A stretch of 64,000 nt of DNA from Lachnospiraceae bacterium. Lineage in GTDB: Bacteria > Bacillota > Clostridia > Lachnospirales > Lachnospiraceae. Below are positions 35,319 through 43,424 of this stretch, piece by piece. Both the position numbers and the translations under genes were made by a program. The stretch is from positions 1 through 64,000 of the forward strand of contig JAILLN010000005.1 in NCBI GenBank assembly GCA_024693135.1. Direction: 5' to 3'. How positions within the stretch are numbered: the stretch's first letter is position 1; each line of letters starts with the position of its first letter. Below the pieces are notes generated by a model, which was not told where the DNA came from, did not search any database, and was given only the letters and a program-made list of their open reading frames with translations.

Positions 35319-35815
35319 AGTCGAGGCAGTGGATCTTCCGGCTGGGCGCACTGGCCGTCATCCTGGCGGTGGCAGCCCTGATGTTTGTCGTCGGAAGGGG
35401 ACATACGGTTTACTTTGACAGCAAGGCAGAAACCGCGGGAGGGAAGGAAGTCGCCGTGCCCTATAAGATCGAAGTGGTGGTAGACGGGGAAAAGGCAGCC
35501 AAGCTCTATGAAGGAGAGCGCGGCATGGCCAGCACCATGGGCCAGAATTTCAAGATGCGGCTGGACATCACCCAGGAGAAGGGCCAGACCAAAAAGACGG
35601 TAAATGTGGGGATGAAGCTTCCCTACAGCATGGACGGCATCGTGCTGAACCTTCCGGCAATGCTGGCCGGACTTCCCCAGGAGGAGTATTTGAGCGAATT
35701 TATCCCGGTTCCCTCGGCAGAGGAGCTTAAGGATGAAGAGGTAGTGACAGATGAATTCGGAGACCTGACCGGCGGGAGCGAGGACGCAGGCATGGAAGGA
35801 GATGGATCAGAATGA
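35315..35815 (+). CDS. Small single-pass membrane protein of importer 2 operon
   Basis: I do not recognise a named family with certainty. The 166-residue protein has a basic start (MKSRQWIFR), one hydrophobic segment (residues about 9-27, LGALAVILAVAALMFVVG), then an extracytoplasmic beta-rich domain with KIEVVVDGEKAAKLYEGERG and a Glu/Asp-rich tail. It overlaps the permease gene upstream and the purO-like gene downstream by 4 bases each. Its place suggests an accessory part of the importer, perhaps a stabilising or substrate-channel subunit; that is inference only. Confidence 0.75.
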   Translation: MKSRQWIFRLGALAVILAVAALMFVVGRGHTVYFDSKAETAGGKEVAVPYKIEVVVDGEKAAKLYEGERGMASTMGQNFKMRLDITQEKGQTKKTVNVGMKLPYSMDGIVLNLPAMLAGLPQEEYLSEFIPVPSAEELKDEEVVTDEFGDLTGGSEDAGMEGDGSE

Positions 35816-36537
35816 ATTATGTAAACCTTGAATCAGAGATCAGCAGCACGGATTATCCCGGAAGGGGGATCGTGCTTGGGCGGAGCGGGGATGGAAAATA
35901 TGCCATGACGGCCTACTTTATCATGGGGCGTTCGGAGAATTCCAGAAACCGGATCTTTGTGGAGGACGGGGATGGGATCCGTACGGAAGCCTATGATCCG
36001 GAAAAGCTCAAGGATCCGTCTCTCATCATTTATTCTCCGGTAAGGGTGCGGAGGCATTCCGGAGGCATAGATACGATCATCACCAACGGGGACCAGACGG
36101 ATACCATCCTTGTGGGGATGGAGGGAGGAAGGAGCTTTGAAGAATCCCTGCGCCTCCGGGAATTTGAGCCGGACGAGCCGAATTATACCCCCCGGATCTC
36201 CGGCCTGGTGCGGATCTCCGACGGAAACTACCGTTATCTTATGTCGATCCTGAAAACCGACCAGGGAGATCCGGCATCCTGCTGCCGCTATACGTTTTCG
36301 TATTCCGATCCCCAGCCCGGGAAGGGCCATTATCTTCATACCTATCTGGGAGACGGGGATCCGCTTCCCAGCTTTGAGGGAGAGCCGACCCCGGTCCTGA
36401 TCACCGGCGGCCTGGATGAATTTGCCGAGACCATCTGGAATGCCCTTAACGAGGATAACAAGGTCTCGTTATTCGTGCGTTCCATCGAGATCGAGACGGG
36501 CTCGGCGAAGACCAGGATCATCAACAAGAACCATTGA
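35812..36537 (+). CDS. purO: PurO-type IMP cyclohydrolase
   Basis: A 241-residue protein of the archaeal-type IMP cyclohydrolase family (PurO, PF07826). The opening NPYPGRGI-like block here is STDYPGRGIVLGRSGDGKYA, followed by AYFIMGRSENSRNR, ITNGDQTDTI, and a C-terminal GHYLHTYLGDGDPLPSFEGEP. PurO closes the purine ring, turning FAICAR into IMP. It starts in an ATGA overlap with the small membrane protein gene and is followed by AICAR formyltransferase, the preceding enzyme of the pathway. The two replace the usual bifunctional PurH. Confidence 0.88.
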   Translation: MNYVNLESEISSTDYPGRGIVLGRSGDGKYAMTAYFIMGRSENSRNRIFVEDGDGIRTEAYDPEKLKDPSLIIYSPVRVRRHSGGIDTIITNGDQTDTILVGMEGGRSFEESLRLREFEPDEPNYTPRISGLVRISDGNYRYLMSILKTDQGDPASCCRYTFSYSDPQPGKGHYLHTYLGDGDPLPSFEGEPTPVLITGGLDEFAETIWNALNEDNKVSLFVRSIEIETGSAKTRIINKNH

Positions 36538-36580
36538 CCGGCAGGGGCACTGCCATGATTCAGGATAAGGAGAAGACGCG

Positions 36581-37759
36581 ATGAAAGAACTGGAGCTGAA
36601 ATACGGATGCAATCCCAACCAGAAGCCTTCCCGCATCTATATGGCAGACGGATCCGAGCTGCCTATGGAAGTGCTGAACGGGAGGCCGGGCTATATCAAC
36701 CTGCTGGATGCCTTAAACGGCTGGCAGCTGGTAAAGGAGCTGAAGGCGGCTGCGGGAGTTCCTGCGGCAACGAGCTTCAAGCATGTTTCCCCTGCGGGAG
36801 CCGCCATAGGACTTCCCTTAAGCGAAATAGACCGGAAGATCTGCCGGGTTCCGGAGGATGCAGAGATGACCCCGCTGTCGTCTGCCTATGCCAGGGCGAG
36901 GGGGGCGGACCGCATGTCTTCCTTCGGGGATTTCATTTCCCTTTCCGATATCTGCGACAAGGCCACGGCCCTTCAGATCCAGCATGAGGTTTCAGACGGC
37001 ATCATTGCCCCGGGCTATGAGCCGGAGGCCCTGGAGATATTAAAGAGTAAGAAAAAGGGGAACTATGCCGTGCTTCAGATCGATCCGGAGTATGTGCCGG
37101 AGCCGGTGGAAAGGAAGCAGGTATTCGGAGTCACCTTCGAGCAGGGCAGGAATGAATTCCGGATCGACCGGGAGCTTTTGAAAAATGTGGTGACCGAAAA
37201 GAAGGAGATCCCGGAAGCGGCAAAGACCGATCTGATGATCTCCCTCATTACCCTGAAATATACCCAGTCCAATTCGGTATGCTATGTGAAGAACGGCCAG
37301 ACCATCGGCGTCGGGGCAGGGCAGCAGTCCAGGATCCACTGCACCCGCCTTGCCGGCGACAAGGCTGACCGCTGGTACTTAAGGCAGGTGCCCCAGGTGC
37401 TTGAGCTTCCCTTTAAGGAGGGAGTCGGAAAGCCGGAGAGGGACAATGCCATCGACCTTTACCTGGGGGAAGAGCAGGAGGAGCTTTTGAAGGACGGGAT
37501 ATGGCAGGGCTTCTTTGAAAGAAAGCCGGATGCATTTACGGCCGAGGAGCGGAGGAAATGGCTTGACGGCAATACCGGGGTTTCCCTGGGCTCGGATGCC
37601 TTCTTCCCCTTCGGGGACAATATCGAGCGGGCGGCAAGAAGCGGCGTGGAATATGTGGCAGAACCCGGGGGCTCCGTAAGGGATGACCTGGTGATCGCTT
37701 CCTGCGACCGGCTGGGGATCGCCATGTGCTTTACCGGAATGCGGCTCTTCCATCACTGA
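36581..37759 (+). CDS. Stand-alone AICAR formyltransferase (PurH C-terminal-like)
   Basis: A 392-residue protein similar to the formyltransferase half of PurH. The start ELELKYGCNPNQKPSRIY and the catalytic block TSFKHVSPAGAA (with the conserved Lys-His) are diagnostic, as are SSAYARARGADRMSSFGDFI and GVGAGQQSRIHCTRLAGDKA. It transfers a formyl group from 10-formyl-tetrahydrofolate to AICAR to give FAICAR. It lacks the N-terminal MGS-like cyclohydrolase domain, whose job is probably done by the neighbouring PurO. AAGGAG precedes the ATG, 43 bases after purO. Confidence 0.93.
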   Translation: MKELELKYGCNPNQKPSRIYMADGSELPMEVLNGRPGYINLLDALNGWQLVKELKAAAGVPAATSFKHVSPAGAAIGLPLSEIDRKICRVPEDAEMTPLSSAYARARGADRMSSFGDFISLSDICDKATALQIQHEVSDGIIAPGYEPEALEILKSKKKGNYAVLQIDPEYVPEPVERKQVFGVTFEQGRNEFRIDRELLKNVVTEKKEIPEAAKTDLMISLITLKYTQSNSVCYVKNGQTIGVGAGQQSRIHCTRLAGDKADRWYLRQVPQVLELPFKEGVGKPERDNAIDLYLGEEQEELLKDGIWQGFFERKPDAFTAEERRKWLDGNTGVSLGSDAFFPFGDNIERAARSGVEYVAEPGGSVRDDLVIASCDRLGIAMCFTGMRLFHH

Positions 37760-37786
37760 GCATGACGACTCCGCGTCCGGCCGCTT

Positions 37787-37854
37787 TGCTTAAACGGCAT
37801 CGCTTAAATAGCATAGTGCTCCGATGCCGATCTGTGGTATCGCTTAAATCGCAT
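37787..37854 (+). repeat. Three 14-bp direct repeats upstream of the PfkB kinase
   Basis: TGCTTAAACGGCAT (37787-37800), CGCTTAAATAGCAT (37801-37814) and CGCTTAAATCGCAT (37841-37854) share YGCTTAAAYNGCAT. The first two are back to back; the third is 40 bases on. They lie 34 bases or more upstream of the promoter and could bind a regulator. Confidence 0.6.
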
Positions 37855-37887
37855 CGAAGCAGTGTGCTTAGGACTGGCGCGTTTCTT

Positions 37888-37916
37888 TTGACGGAATGCT
37901 TGTGGTGTGGTATGAT
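37888..37916 (+). promoter_or_regulatory. Promoter of the PfkB-family kinase
   Basis: TTGACG (37888-37893) and TATGAT (37911-37916) are 17 bases apart, about 30 bases before the ATG. Confidence 0.8.
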
Positions 37917-37946
37917 GTGTAATACTGGAGTGATGAGGTAACGCTT

Positions 37947-38870
37947 ATGATCTATACTGTGACCTTTAATCCGGCTCTGGATTATGTGGTGCATCCGGAG
38001 GGCCCCATCGTTGAGGGTGAGGTCAACCGCAGCCTGAAGGAAGAATTTTATTATGGCGGCAAGGGGATTAACGTATCCATGGTGCTCAACAGCCTGGGGG
38101 TAGATTCCATTGCCCTTGGGTTTATTGCGGGATTTACCGGCTTCGCCATTGAGCGGGGGATCCGCAGGAAGGGCATCCAGACGGATTTTATCATGCTGGA
38201 GGGAGGCATTTCCCGGATCAATGTGAAGATCCGCCAGGATAAGGAGACGGCCATCAATACGGCAGGTCCCAGGATCTGCAATGATGACGTCAAAGCCCTG
38301 ATCCGCAAGATCGATGCCATGGAGGATGGGGATTATCTGGTGCTGGCCGGAAGCGTGCCCTCCAATATGCACAGCGATATCTATGAGCGCATCATGCGGA
38401 GGATCGAAGGTAAGGGCATCAAGGTGATCCTGGACGCGGAAGGGGAGCTTCTGACCAAGGCGCTGCCGCTGCATCCCTTCTTGATCAAGCCCAACCGGGC
38501 TGAGCTGGGGAGGCTCTTCGACGCGGAGATCGAGGATGATGACGATGTGAAGAAGTACGCCAAGGAGCTCCAGAAGATGGGGGCACAGAATGTGCTGGTG
38601 TCCCTGGGCGCAGACGGAGCCATCCTGGTTCCCGCAGAGGGCAAGGTAAAGCGGATCGGAGTCCCGGAGGGCAGGGTCATCAATACCGTGGGATCCGGGG
38701 ATTCCATGATCGCGGGATTCTTGGCAGGCTACCTGAAGAATTCAGACATGGGCAAAGCCCTGAATCTCGCCACAGCGGCCGCATCGGCCACGGCCATATC
38801 GGAGGGCCTGGGGGAGAAATCCACCATCATGATGCAGCTAGAAAAGATCAATAACGGCTTCATGGCATAA
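37947..38870 (+). CDS. 1-phosphofructokinase-type PfkB sugar kinase
   Basis: A 307-residue PfkB/ribokinase-family kinase. The opening IYTVTFNPALDYVV and YYGGKGINVSMVLNSLG are typical of the 1-phosphofructokinase/tagatose-6-phosphate kinase (FruK/LacC) group. The C-terminal ATP/anion-hole motif is NTVGSGDSMIAGFLAGYL, with the catalytic Asp in GSGDS. It phosphorylates a sugar phosphate, most likely fructose 1-phosphate, although no PTS or fru genes are near. GAGG precedes the ATG. It appears to be a single-gene unit with its own promoter and upstream direct repeats. Confidence 0.88.
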   Translation: MIYTVTFNPALDYVVHPEGPIVEGEVNRSLKEEFYYGGKGINVSMVLNSLGVDSIALGFIAGFTGFAIERGIRRKGIQTDFIMLEGGISRINVKIRQDKETAINTAGPRICNDDVKALIRKIDAMEDGDYLVLAGSVPSNMHSDIYERIMRRIEGKGIKVILDAEGELLTKALPLHPFLIKPNRAELGRLFDAEIEDDDDVKKYAKELQKMGAQNVLVSLGADGAILVPAEGKVKRIGVPEGRVINTVGSGDSMIAGFLAGYLKNSDMGKALNLATAAASATAISEGLGEKSTIMMQLEKINNGFMA

Positions 38871-38881
38871 TAAGGAAGCAG

Positions 38882-38965
38882 GCCGGCATGTCGGAATTGG
38901 CAGACGAGACGGACTCAAAATCCGTTGGCGGCGACGTCGTGTGGGTTCAAGTCCCACTGCCGGCA
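38882..38965 (+). tRNA. tRNA-Leu (anticodon CAA)
   Basis: An 84-base tRNA. The acceptor arms GCCGGCA (38882-38888) and TGCCGGC (38958-38964) pair fully, with discriminator A. The anticodon arm is ACGGA-CTCAAAA-TCCGT, giving anticodon CAA, which reads UUG leucine codons. A long variable arm (GGCGGCGACGTCGT region) marks it as a class II tRNA, as expected for leucine. The T arm has GTGGGTTCAAGTCCCAC. The 3' CCA is not encoded. Confidence 0.96.
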
Positions 38966-38993
38966 CTAAGCACAGAGGCTCTTTCGCATTAGG

Positions 38994-39013
38994 CTCCCGG
39001 CCTCACCCGGGAG
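38994..39013 (+). other. Stem-loop downstream of tRNA-Leu
   Basis: CTCCCGG (38994-39000) pairs with CCGGGAG (39007-39013) around a 6-base loop. No T-run follows, so termination is uncertain; it may help processing of the tRNA transcript. Confidence 0.4.
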
Positions 39014-39098
39014 GGGCTTCAGACAGAACGGGGGAATACAGGCTGCTGGGGCAGGATGCCCTTTTTGGCAGCAGAAAGGCAGATCAGATCAAATCGCC

Positions 39099-39488
39099 AT
39101 GGAACGCAGGCTGAAGAATTATCTCGCATTTTTGGCCCAGCTGGATCTGGGGACATTCCGCCGGGAGGATCTGGAGGAAATGCAGAAGGAATGCCTGGTG
39201 CAGATCGGGTTTTTTCAGCATGAAAGATTGGTGCACCTGATGGTGACCGTGGTCTTTGCGATCATGACCCTGCTTTCCATGCTGAGCTTTTTCCTGTCCT
39301 CCAGCCCGCTTTTCATCCTGCTGACGGGGCTTTTCGTCGTGCTGCTGATCCCCTATGTGAGGCATTATTATATCCTGGAAAACGGCGTGCAGACGATGTA
39401 TGCCTACTATGACCGGATGGCCGTGGCCGGAGCCAGGGATGAGCGGATCGTGCCCACAGAGCTTTACAGCAAAAGAAAACAGGCGTAA
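39099..39488 (+). CDS. Small two-pass membrane protein, uncharacterised
   Basis: I do not recognise a family. The 129-residue protein has a charged, helical N-terminal half (MERRLKNYLAFLAQLDLG, REDLEEMQKECL), two close hydrophobic segments (about residues 46-65 and 68-85, MVTVVFAIMTLLSMLSFF and FILLTGLFVVLLIPYV) and a short basic tail. The ribosome binding site is poor (AAAGG lies about 20 bases upstream), so the start is uncertain. A hairpin follows between this gene and the helicase gene. Confidence 0.65.
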   Translation: MERRLKNYLAFLAQLDLGTFRREDLEEMQKECLVQIGFFQHERLVHLMVTVVFAIMTLLSMLSFFLSSSPLFILLTGLFVVLLIPYVRHYYILENGVQTMYAYYDRMAVAGARDERIVPTELYSKRKQA

Positions 39489-39520
39489 TTATTGATAGAA
39501 GACGGTAGTTTGACCACGGG

Positions 39521-39552
39521 GGCTTCTCCTCTTTTACAGGGAGAAGCCTTAG
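39521..39552 (+). terminator. Hairpin between small membrane protein and DEAD-box helicase genes
   Basis: GGCTTCTCC (39521-39529) pairs with GGAGAAGCC (39540-39548), followed by TTAGAATTTGTT. The T content is moderate. It could terminate upstream transcription or act as a cold-sensitive leader of the helicase mRNA. Confidence 0.5.
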
Positions 39553-39574
39553 AATTTGTTAAGGAGAATTTATT

Positions 39575-41512
39575 ATGGCAGACACAGAACAGAACCTGGA
39601 GGCGTTGGGAGAACTGAGATACGAGGATGCCAACCTGGATGAACGGATCCTGCAGGCAGTCCGTGAGATCGGCTTCGAGGTGATGACTCCCATCCAGGCC
39701 AAGGCCATACCGGAGATGCTTCAGGGCAGGGATCTCATCGGCCAGGCACAGACCGGCACCGGCAAGACCGCTTCCTTCGGCATCCCCATCATACAGAAGA
39801 TCGACCCTGAGCTGGAGGCTCTCCAGGCTCTGATCCTCTGCCCTACCCGGGAGCTTGCCATCCAGGCGGCGGAGGAGATCCGGAAATATGCGAAATACAT
39901 CCCGGGAATCCGGGTGCTCCCGGTCTACGGAGGACAGGACATCACAAAGCAGATCCGCTCCCTTAAGGGCAATGTGCAGGTGGTCGTGGGAACCCCGGGC
40001 CGGGTCATGGATCATATGCGGCGGCATACCATGAAGCTGGACGATATCCGGACCATCGTACTGGACGAGGCGGACGAAATGCTGGACATGGGCTTCAGGG
40101 AGGATATCGAGACCATCCTGAAGGAAACCCCCGAAGAACGGCAGACGGCGCTTTTTTCCGCCACCATGCCGAAGCCGATCCTGGAGATCACAAAGCAGTA
40201 CCAGAAGAGCGATGCAGTATTCTTAAAAATGCCGGCAAAGGAACTCACCATACCCCTGGTGAAGCAGTATTATTATGAGGTGAGCAGGCAGGGCAAGGTG
40301 GAAGCCGTATCCCGGCTCTTGGATAAATACAATCCGGAGCGTTCCCTGATATTCTGCAATACCAAGCGGATGGTGGACGAGCTGGCGGAAGCGCTCATCG
40401 GAAGAGGTTATTTTGCCGAGGCACTCCACGGAGACCTGGCGCAGATGCAGAGGGACCGTGTCATGCAGTCCTTCCGGCAGGGGCAGACGGAAATCCTGAT
40501 CGCAACGGATGTGGCGGCCCGCGGCATCGATGTGGATAACGTGGAGGCCGTGCTGAACTACGATATTCCCCAGGATGTGGAATACTACGTCCACCGGATC
40601 GGCAGGACAGGCCGTGCCGGGAAGAAGGGCCGTGCCTTTACCCTGGTGGTGGGCAGGGACATCTATAAGATCCGGGAGATCGAGCGTTACTGCAATACAA
40701 GGATCGAAGCGAGGCAGATCCCTTCCTCTGTGGATGTGCGATATGCCAAATCCGAAAAGATCCTGAACAATATGCTGGCCCTCAGGGAGGAAGAGGACCT
40801 GTCGGAGATGATCCGCATGGTGGAGCAGAAGCTGAACGATGAAGACTGTACCGCCCTGGAGCTTGCCGCGGCCTTTCTCCGGGTGAAGATGGGGGATTAC
40901 AGCGAGGCTCTGTCGGATGAAGAGCTGCTGCCTGAGCGGTGGGAGAATACGGACAGGAAGCGCAGGAGGAGAGGATCCGGACGGGACCGCAGGGAGGACA
41001 GGGAAGGAAGGAGCGGCGGACGGGACCGCAGGGACAGAGAGGGACGGAGAGGCTTTAAAGAAAAGGAAGAGCGAAAATTCCGGAAGGATAAAGAGGACCG
41101 GGAGGATTACGGAAAGAAGGATAAGGACCGGTTCGAGGACCGGGAGGATTACGGAAAGAAGAAGGACAAGGACGGCCGGAGGGACCGGTCCGAAGACTGG
41201 GAGGACTACGGAAAGAAGAATAAGGACCGGTTCGAAGACTGGGAAGACTACGGAAAGAAGGATAAGGAAGAGCGGAAATCCCGGAAGGACAAGGAAGGCA
41301 AAAAAGAAACGCATTTCTGGGATGCCGTCTACAAGGATAAAAAGAAGGGAAAAGAGAAGTCAAAGCGGCCGGCTTTTTCTGTCCGCCGGAAGGACCGGGA
41401 TGAGGGCAAGAAGGATAAAAAGAAGGTACGCGCCAAGGATATCGGGAAGGATGGCAGCCTGAAAAAGAGCGGAAAAAAGGGAGGAAAAGGCCTTCCCTCC
41501 TGGTACCGCTAA
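39575..41512 (+). CDS. DEAD-box RNA helicase with long charged tail
   Basis: A 645-residue ATP-dependent RNA helicase of the CshA/DeaD group. Motifs in order are TPIQAKAIP (Q), AQTGTGKTASF (I), PTRELAIQ (Ia), TPGRVMDHM (Ib), DEADEMLDMGF (II), SATMP (III), IFCNTKRMVDELAE (IV), ATDVAARGIDVDNVEAV (V) and HRIGRTGRAGKKG (VI). From about residue 452 a tail of nearly 200 residues follows, made almost entirely of Arg, Lys, Asp, Glu and Gly, with four (R/W)EDYGKK-type repeats and no DbpA-type fold visible. Such tails bind RNA non-specifically. TTAAGGAG precedes the ATG. Confidence 0.95.
   Translation: MADTEQNLEALGELRYEDANLDERILQAVREIGFEVMTPIQAKAIPEMLQGRDLIGQAQTGTGKTASFGIPIIQKIDPELEALQALILCPTRELAIQAAEEIRKYAKYIPGIRVLPVYGGQDITKQIRSLKGNVQVVVGTPGRVMDHMRRHTMKLDDIRTIVLDEADEMLDMGFREDIETILKETPEERQTALFSATMPKPILEITKQYQKSDAVFLKMPAKELTIPLVKQYYYEVSRQGKVEAVSRLLDKYNPERSLIFCNTKRMVDELAEALIGRGYFAEALHGDLAQMQRDRVMQSFRQGQTEILIATDVAARGIDVDNVEAVLNYDIPQDVEYYVHRIGRTGRAGKKGRAFTLVVGRDIYKIREIERYCNTRIEARQIPSSVDVRYAKSEKILNNMLALREEEDLSEMIRMVEQKLNDEDCTALELAAAFLRVKMGDYSEALSDEELLPERWENTDRKRRRRGSGRDRREDREGRSGGRDRRDREGRRGFKEKEERKFRKDKEDREDYGKKDKDRFEDREDYGKKKDKDGRRDRSEDWEDYGKKNKDRFEDWEDYGKKDKEERKSRKDKEGKKETHFWDAVYKDKKKGKEKSKRPAFSVRRKDRDEGKKDKKKVRAKDIGKDGSLKKSGKKGGKGLPSWYR
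41102..41280 (+). repeat. In-frame EDYGKK repeats in the helicase tail
   Basis: Four copies of an approximately 45-60 base unit encode REDYGKKDKDRFED, REDYGKKKDKDG, WEDYGKKNKDRFED and WEDYGKKDKEE. The alternation of acidic, aromatic and basic residues suggests a low-complexity RNA-binding or condensate-forming tail. Confidence 0.8.
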
Positions 41513-41514
41513 AG

Positions 41515-41604
41515 AAAGGGCAGACGGCCCATCAAGGAAAGCAGAAGAAAGGGCAGACGGCCCATCAAGGAAAGCAGAAGAAACGGGCAGACCGCCCATA
41601 AAGG
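41515..41604 (+). repeat. 33-bp tandem repeat of small hairpins between helicase and iorA
   Basis: Units lie at 41515-41547 and 41548-41580 (identical), with a partial third at 41581-41604. Each unit contains GGGCAGACGGCCC, able to form GGGC/GCCC; in the third copy the loop changes (GGGCAGACCGCCC), but the pairing is kept. The repeat starts 2 bases after the helicase stop and runs to just before the iorA ribosome binding site. Confidence 0.85.
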
Positions 41605-41620
41605 AAAAGGAGAGAAAAAA

Positions 41621-43357
41621 TTGGCTGAGAAGGAGATCATGCTGGGAAATGCCGCCATCGCCAGGGGGGCATATGAAGCTGGGGTAAAGGTAAGCGCCGC
41701 TTATCCGGGCACCCCGAGCACGGAGATCAGTGAAAATATCATCAAGTACCCGGAGATCTATGCCGAATGGTCCCCCAATGAAAAGGTGGCGGCAGAGGTG
41801 GCTATCGGAGCTTCCATGGCAGGAGTCCGGGCCATGTGCTCCATGAAGCACGTAGGACTCAATGTGGCATCCGACCCGCTTTATACGGCATCCTACATCG
41901 GAGCCGGAGGGGGACTGGTCTTTGTGGTGGCGGATGATCCGGGCCTTTATTCCTCGCAGAATGAGCAGGATACCCGGCTCATCGCAAGGAGCGCCCATGT
42001 GCCGGTACTGGAGCCCTCGGATTCCCAGGAGGCAAAGGACTTCACGAAGCTTGCCTTCGAGATCTCCGAGAAATACGATACGCCGGTTATCCTCCGCACC
42101 ACCACCAGGCTTGCCCATTCCCAGGGCACGGTAATGCTGGAGGAGCGGGAAGAGCCAAAGGACAAGTCTTACGAGAGAAATATGGCCAAGAACGTCATGA
42201 TGCCGGGTCCGGCCAAGGGACGCCATATCATCGTGGAAGACCGGGAAAAGAGGCTTGCCCTGGATGCCTGCTCCTTTGAGATCAACCGGATGGAGATGGG
42301 GGATCCTTCCCTGGGCTTCATTGCCGGCGGGATCGCCTATGAATATGTGAAGGAGGTCTTTCCGGAAGCATCGGTGCTGAAGCTGGGGATGTGCTATCCC
42401 CTGCCGGAGAAGCTGATCCGGGATTTTGCAAAGAAAGTGGAAAGGCTTATCATCTTTGAAGAGCTGGAGCCCTTTGTGGAAACCTATGTGAAGTCCTGGG
42501 GCATCGCCTGCGAGGGAAAGGAGCTTTTCACTCTGCAGGGCGAATATTCCGCCAATATGCTCCGGGAGAAGCTGAAGGGAGAGAAGGTTGACATCAAGCC
42601 AAAAGCCGCTCCGGCCAGGCCTCCGATCCTCTGCCCGGGCTGCCCTCACCGTTCTACCTTTTATGTATTGAAAAAGCTGGGCATCCATGCGGCCGGGGAT
42701 ATCGGCTGCTATACCCTGGGTGCCGTGGCGCCGCTTGACGTGGTCGATACCACTGTATGCATGGGCGCATCCATTTCCACCCTTCATGGGATGGAAAAGG
42801 CCAGAGGCAGGGATTTCATCCACAACTGGGTGGCGGTGATCGGGGATTCCACCTTCATGCATACGGGGATCAATTCCCTGGAAAACATGGCCTATAACCA
42901 GAGCACGGGCACGGTAATGATCCTGGATAATTCCACCACGGGCATGACCGGACACCAGGACCATGCGGCCACGGGCAAGACCCTCATGGGGCAGACGGTG
43001 CCGGCTCTTTCCATCTATCAGATCTGCAAGTCCATGAACATAGAGCATGTCTATGAGGTGGAGGCTTTTGATACCGTAAAACTAGAACAGCTTGTCCGGG
43101 AGGAGACCGCAAGGGAAGCTCTGTCGGTCATCATCGTCTGCACTCCCTGCGCCCTGCTCAAAGGCCAGGTTTTCCCGTATAAAGTGAGGGCGGTGCCGGA
43201 GAAATGCAGGAAATGCGGCATGTGCCTGAAGCCGGGCTGCCCTGCGGTGACCAAGGCAGAAGACGGGACCGTGAGGATCGATGATACCCTCTGCAACGGC
43301 TGCGGGCTCTGTACGTCCCTGTGCAAATTCGGGGCGCTGGAAAAATATGAGGTTTGA
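41621..43357 (+). CDS. iorA: Indolepyruvate ferredoxin oxidoreductase, alpha subunit
   Basis: A 578-residue subunit that decarboxylates aryl pyruvates (indolepyruvate, phenylpyruvate) using thiamine diphosphate and passes electrons to ferredoxin. The N-terminal half has AYPGTPSTEI and EWSPNEKVAAEVAIGASMAG. The central TPP-binding part shows CPGCPHRSTFY, GDIGCYTLG and IGDSTFMHTG. The C-terminal ferredoxin domain has two 4Fe-4S patterns: CRKCGMCLKPGCP and CNGCGLCTSLCK. The start is TTG at 41621, preceded by AAGGAGAG. The beta subunit gene iorB, usually next to it, is absent here. It lies downstream of a hairpin repeat and 67 bases ahead of the small zinc-ribbon gene. Confidence 0.95.
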   Translation: MAEKEIMLGNAAIARGAYEAGVKVSAAYPGTPSTEISENIIKYPEIYAEWSPNEKVAAEVAIGASMAGVRAMCSMKHVGLNVASDPLYTASYIGAGGGLVFVVADDPGLYSSQNEQDTRLIARSAHVPVLEPSDSQEAKDFTKLAFEISEKYDTPVILRTTTRLAHSQGTVMLEEREEPKDKSYERNMAKNVMMPGPAKGRHIIVEDREKRLALDACSFEINRMEMGDPSLGFIAGGIAYEYVKEVFPEASVLKLGMCYPLPEKLIRDFAKKVERLIIFEELEPFVETYVKSWGIACEGKELFTLQGEYSANMLREKLKGEKVDIKPKAAPARPPILCPGCPHRSTFYVLKKLGIHAAGDIGCYTLGAVAPLDVVDTTVCMGASISTLHGMEKARGRDFIHNWVAVIGDSTFMHTGINSLENMAYNQSTGTVMILDNSTTGMTGHQDHAATGKTLMGQTVPALSIYQICKSMNIEHVYEVEAFDTVKLEQLVREETAREALSVIIVCTPCALLKGQVFPYKVRAVPEKCRKCGMCLKPGCPAVTKAEDGTVRIDDTLCNGCGLCTSLCKFGALEKYEV

Positions 43358-43424
43358 GCTGCCGCGAAGCATTTTCATTCGTATCAATAAGCAGGACAGG
43401 GAAGGGTTCATAAGGAGGTAAGGA

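Noticed and set aside
41515-41604. CRISPR-like direct repeats
   Set aside because: The units are contiguous with no unique spacers and there are no cas genes; the same applies to the other tandem repeats in the window.
41360-43048. Minus-strand open frame of about 560 codons opposite iorA
   Set aside because: It is antisense to a well-recognised enzyme gene and has no recognisable domain; GC-rich codon shadows explain it.
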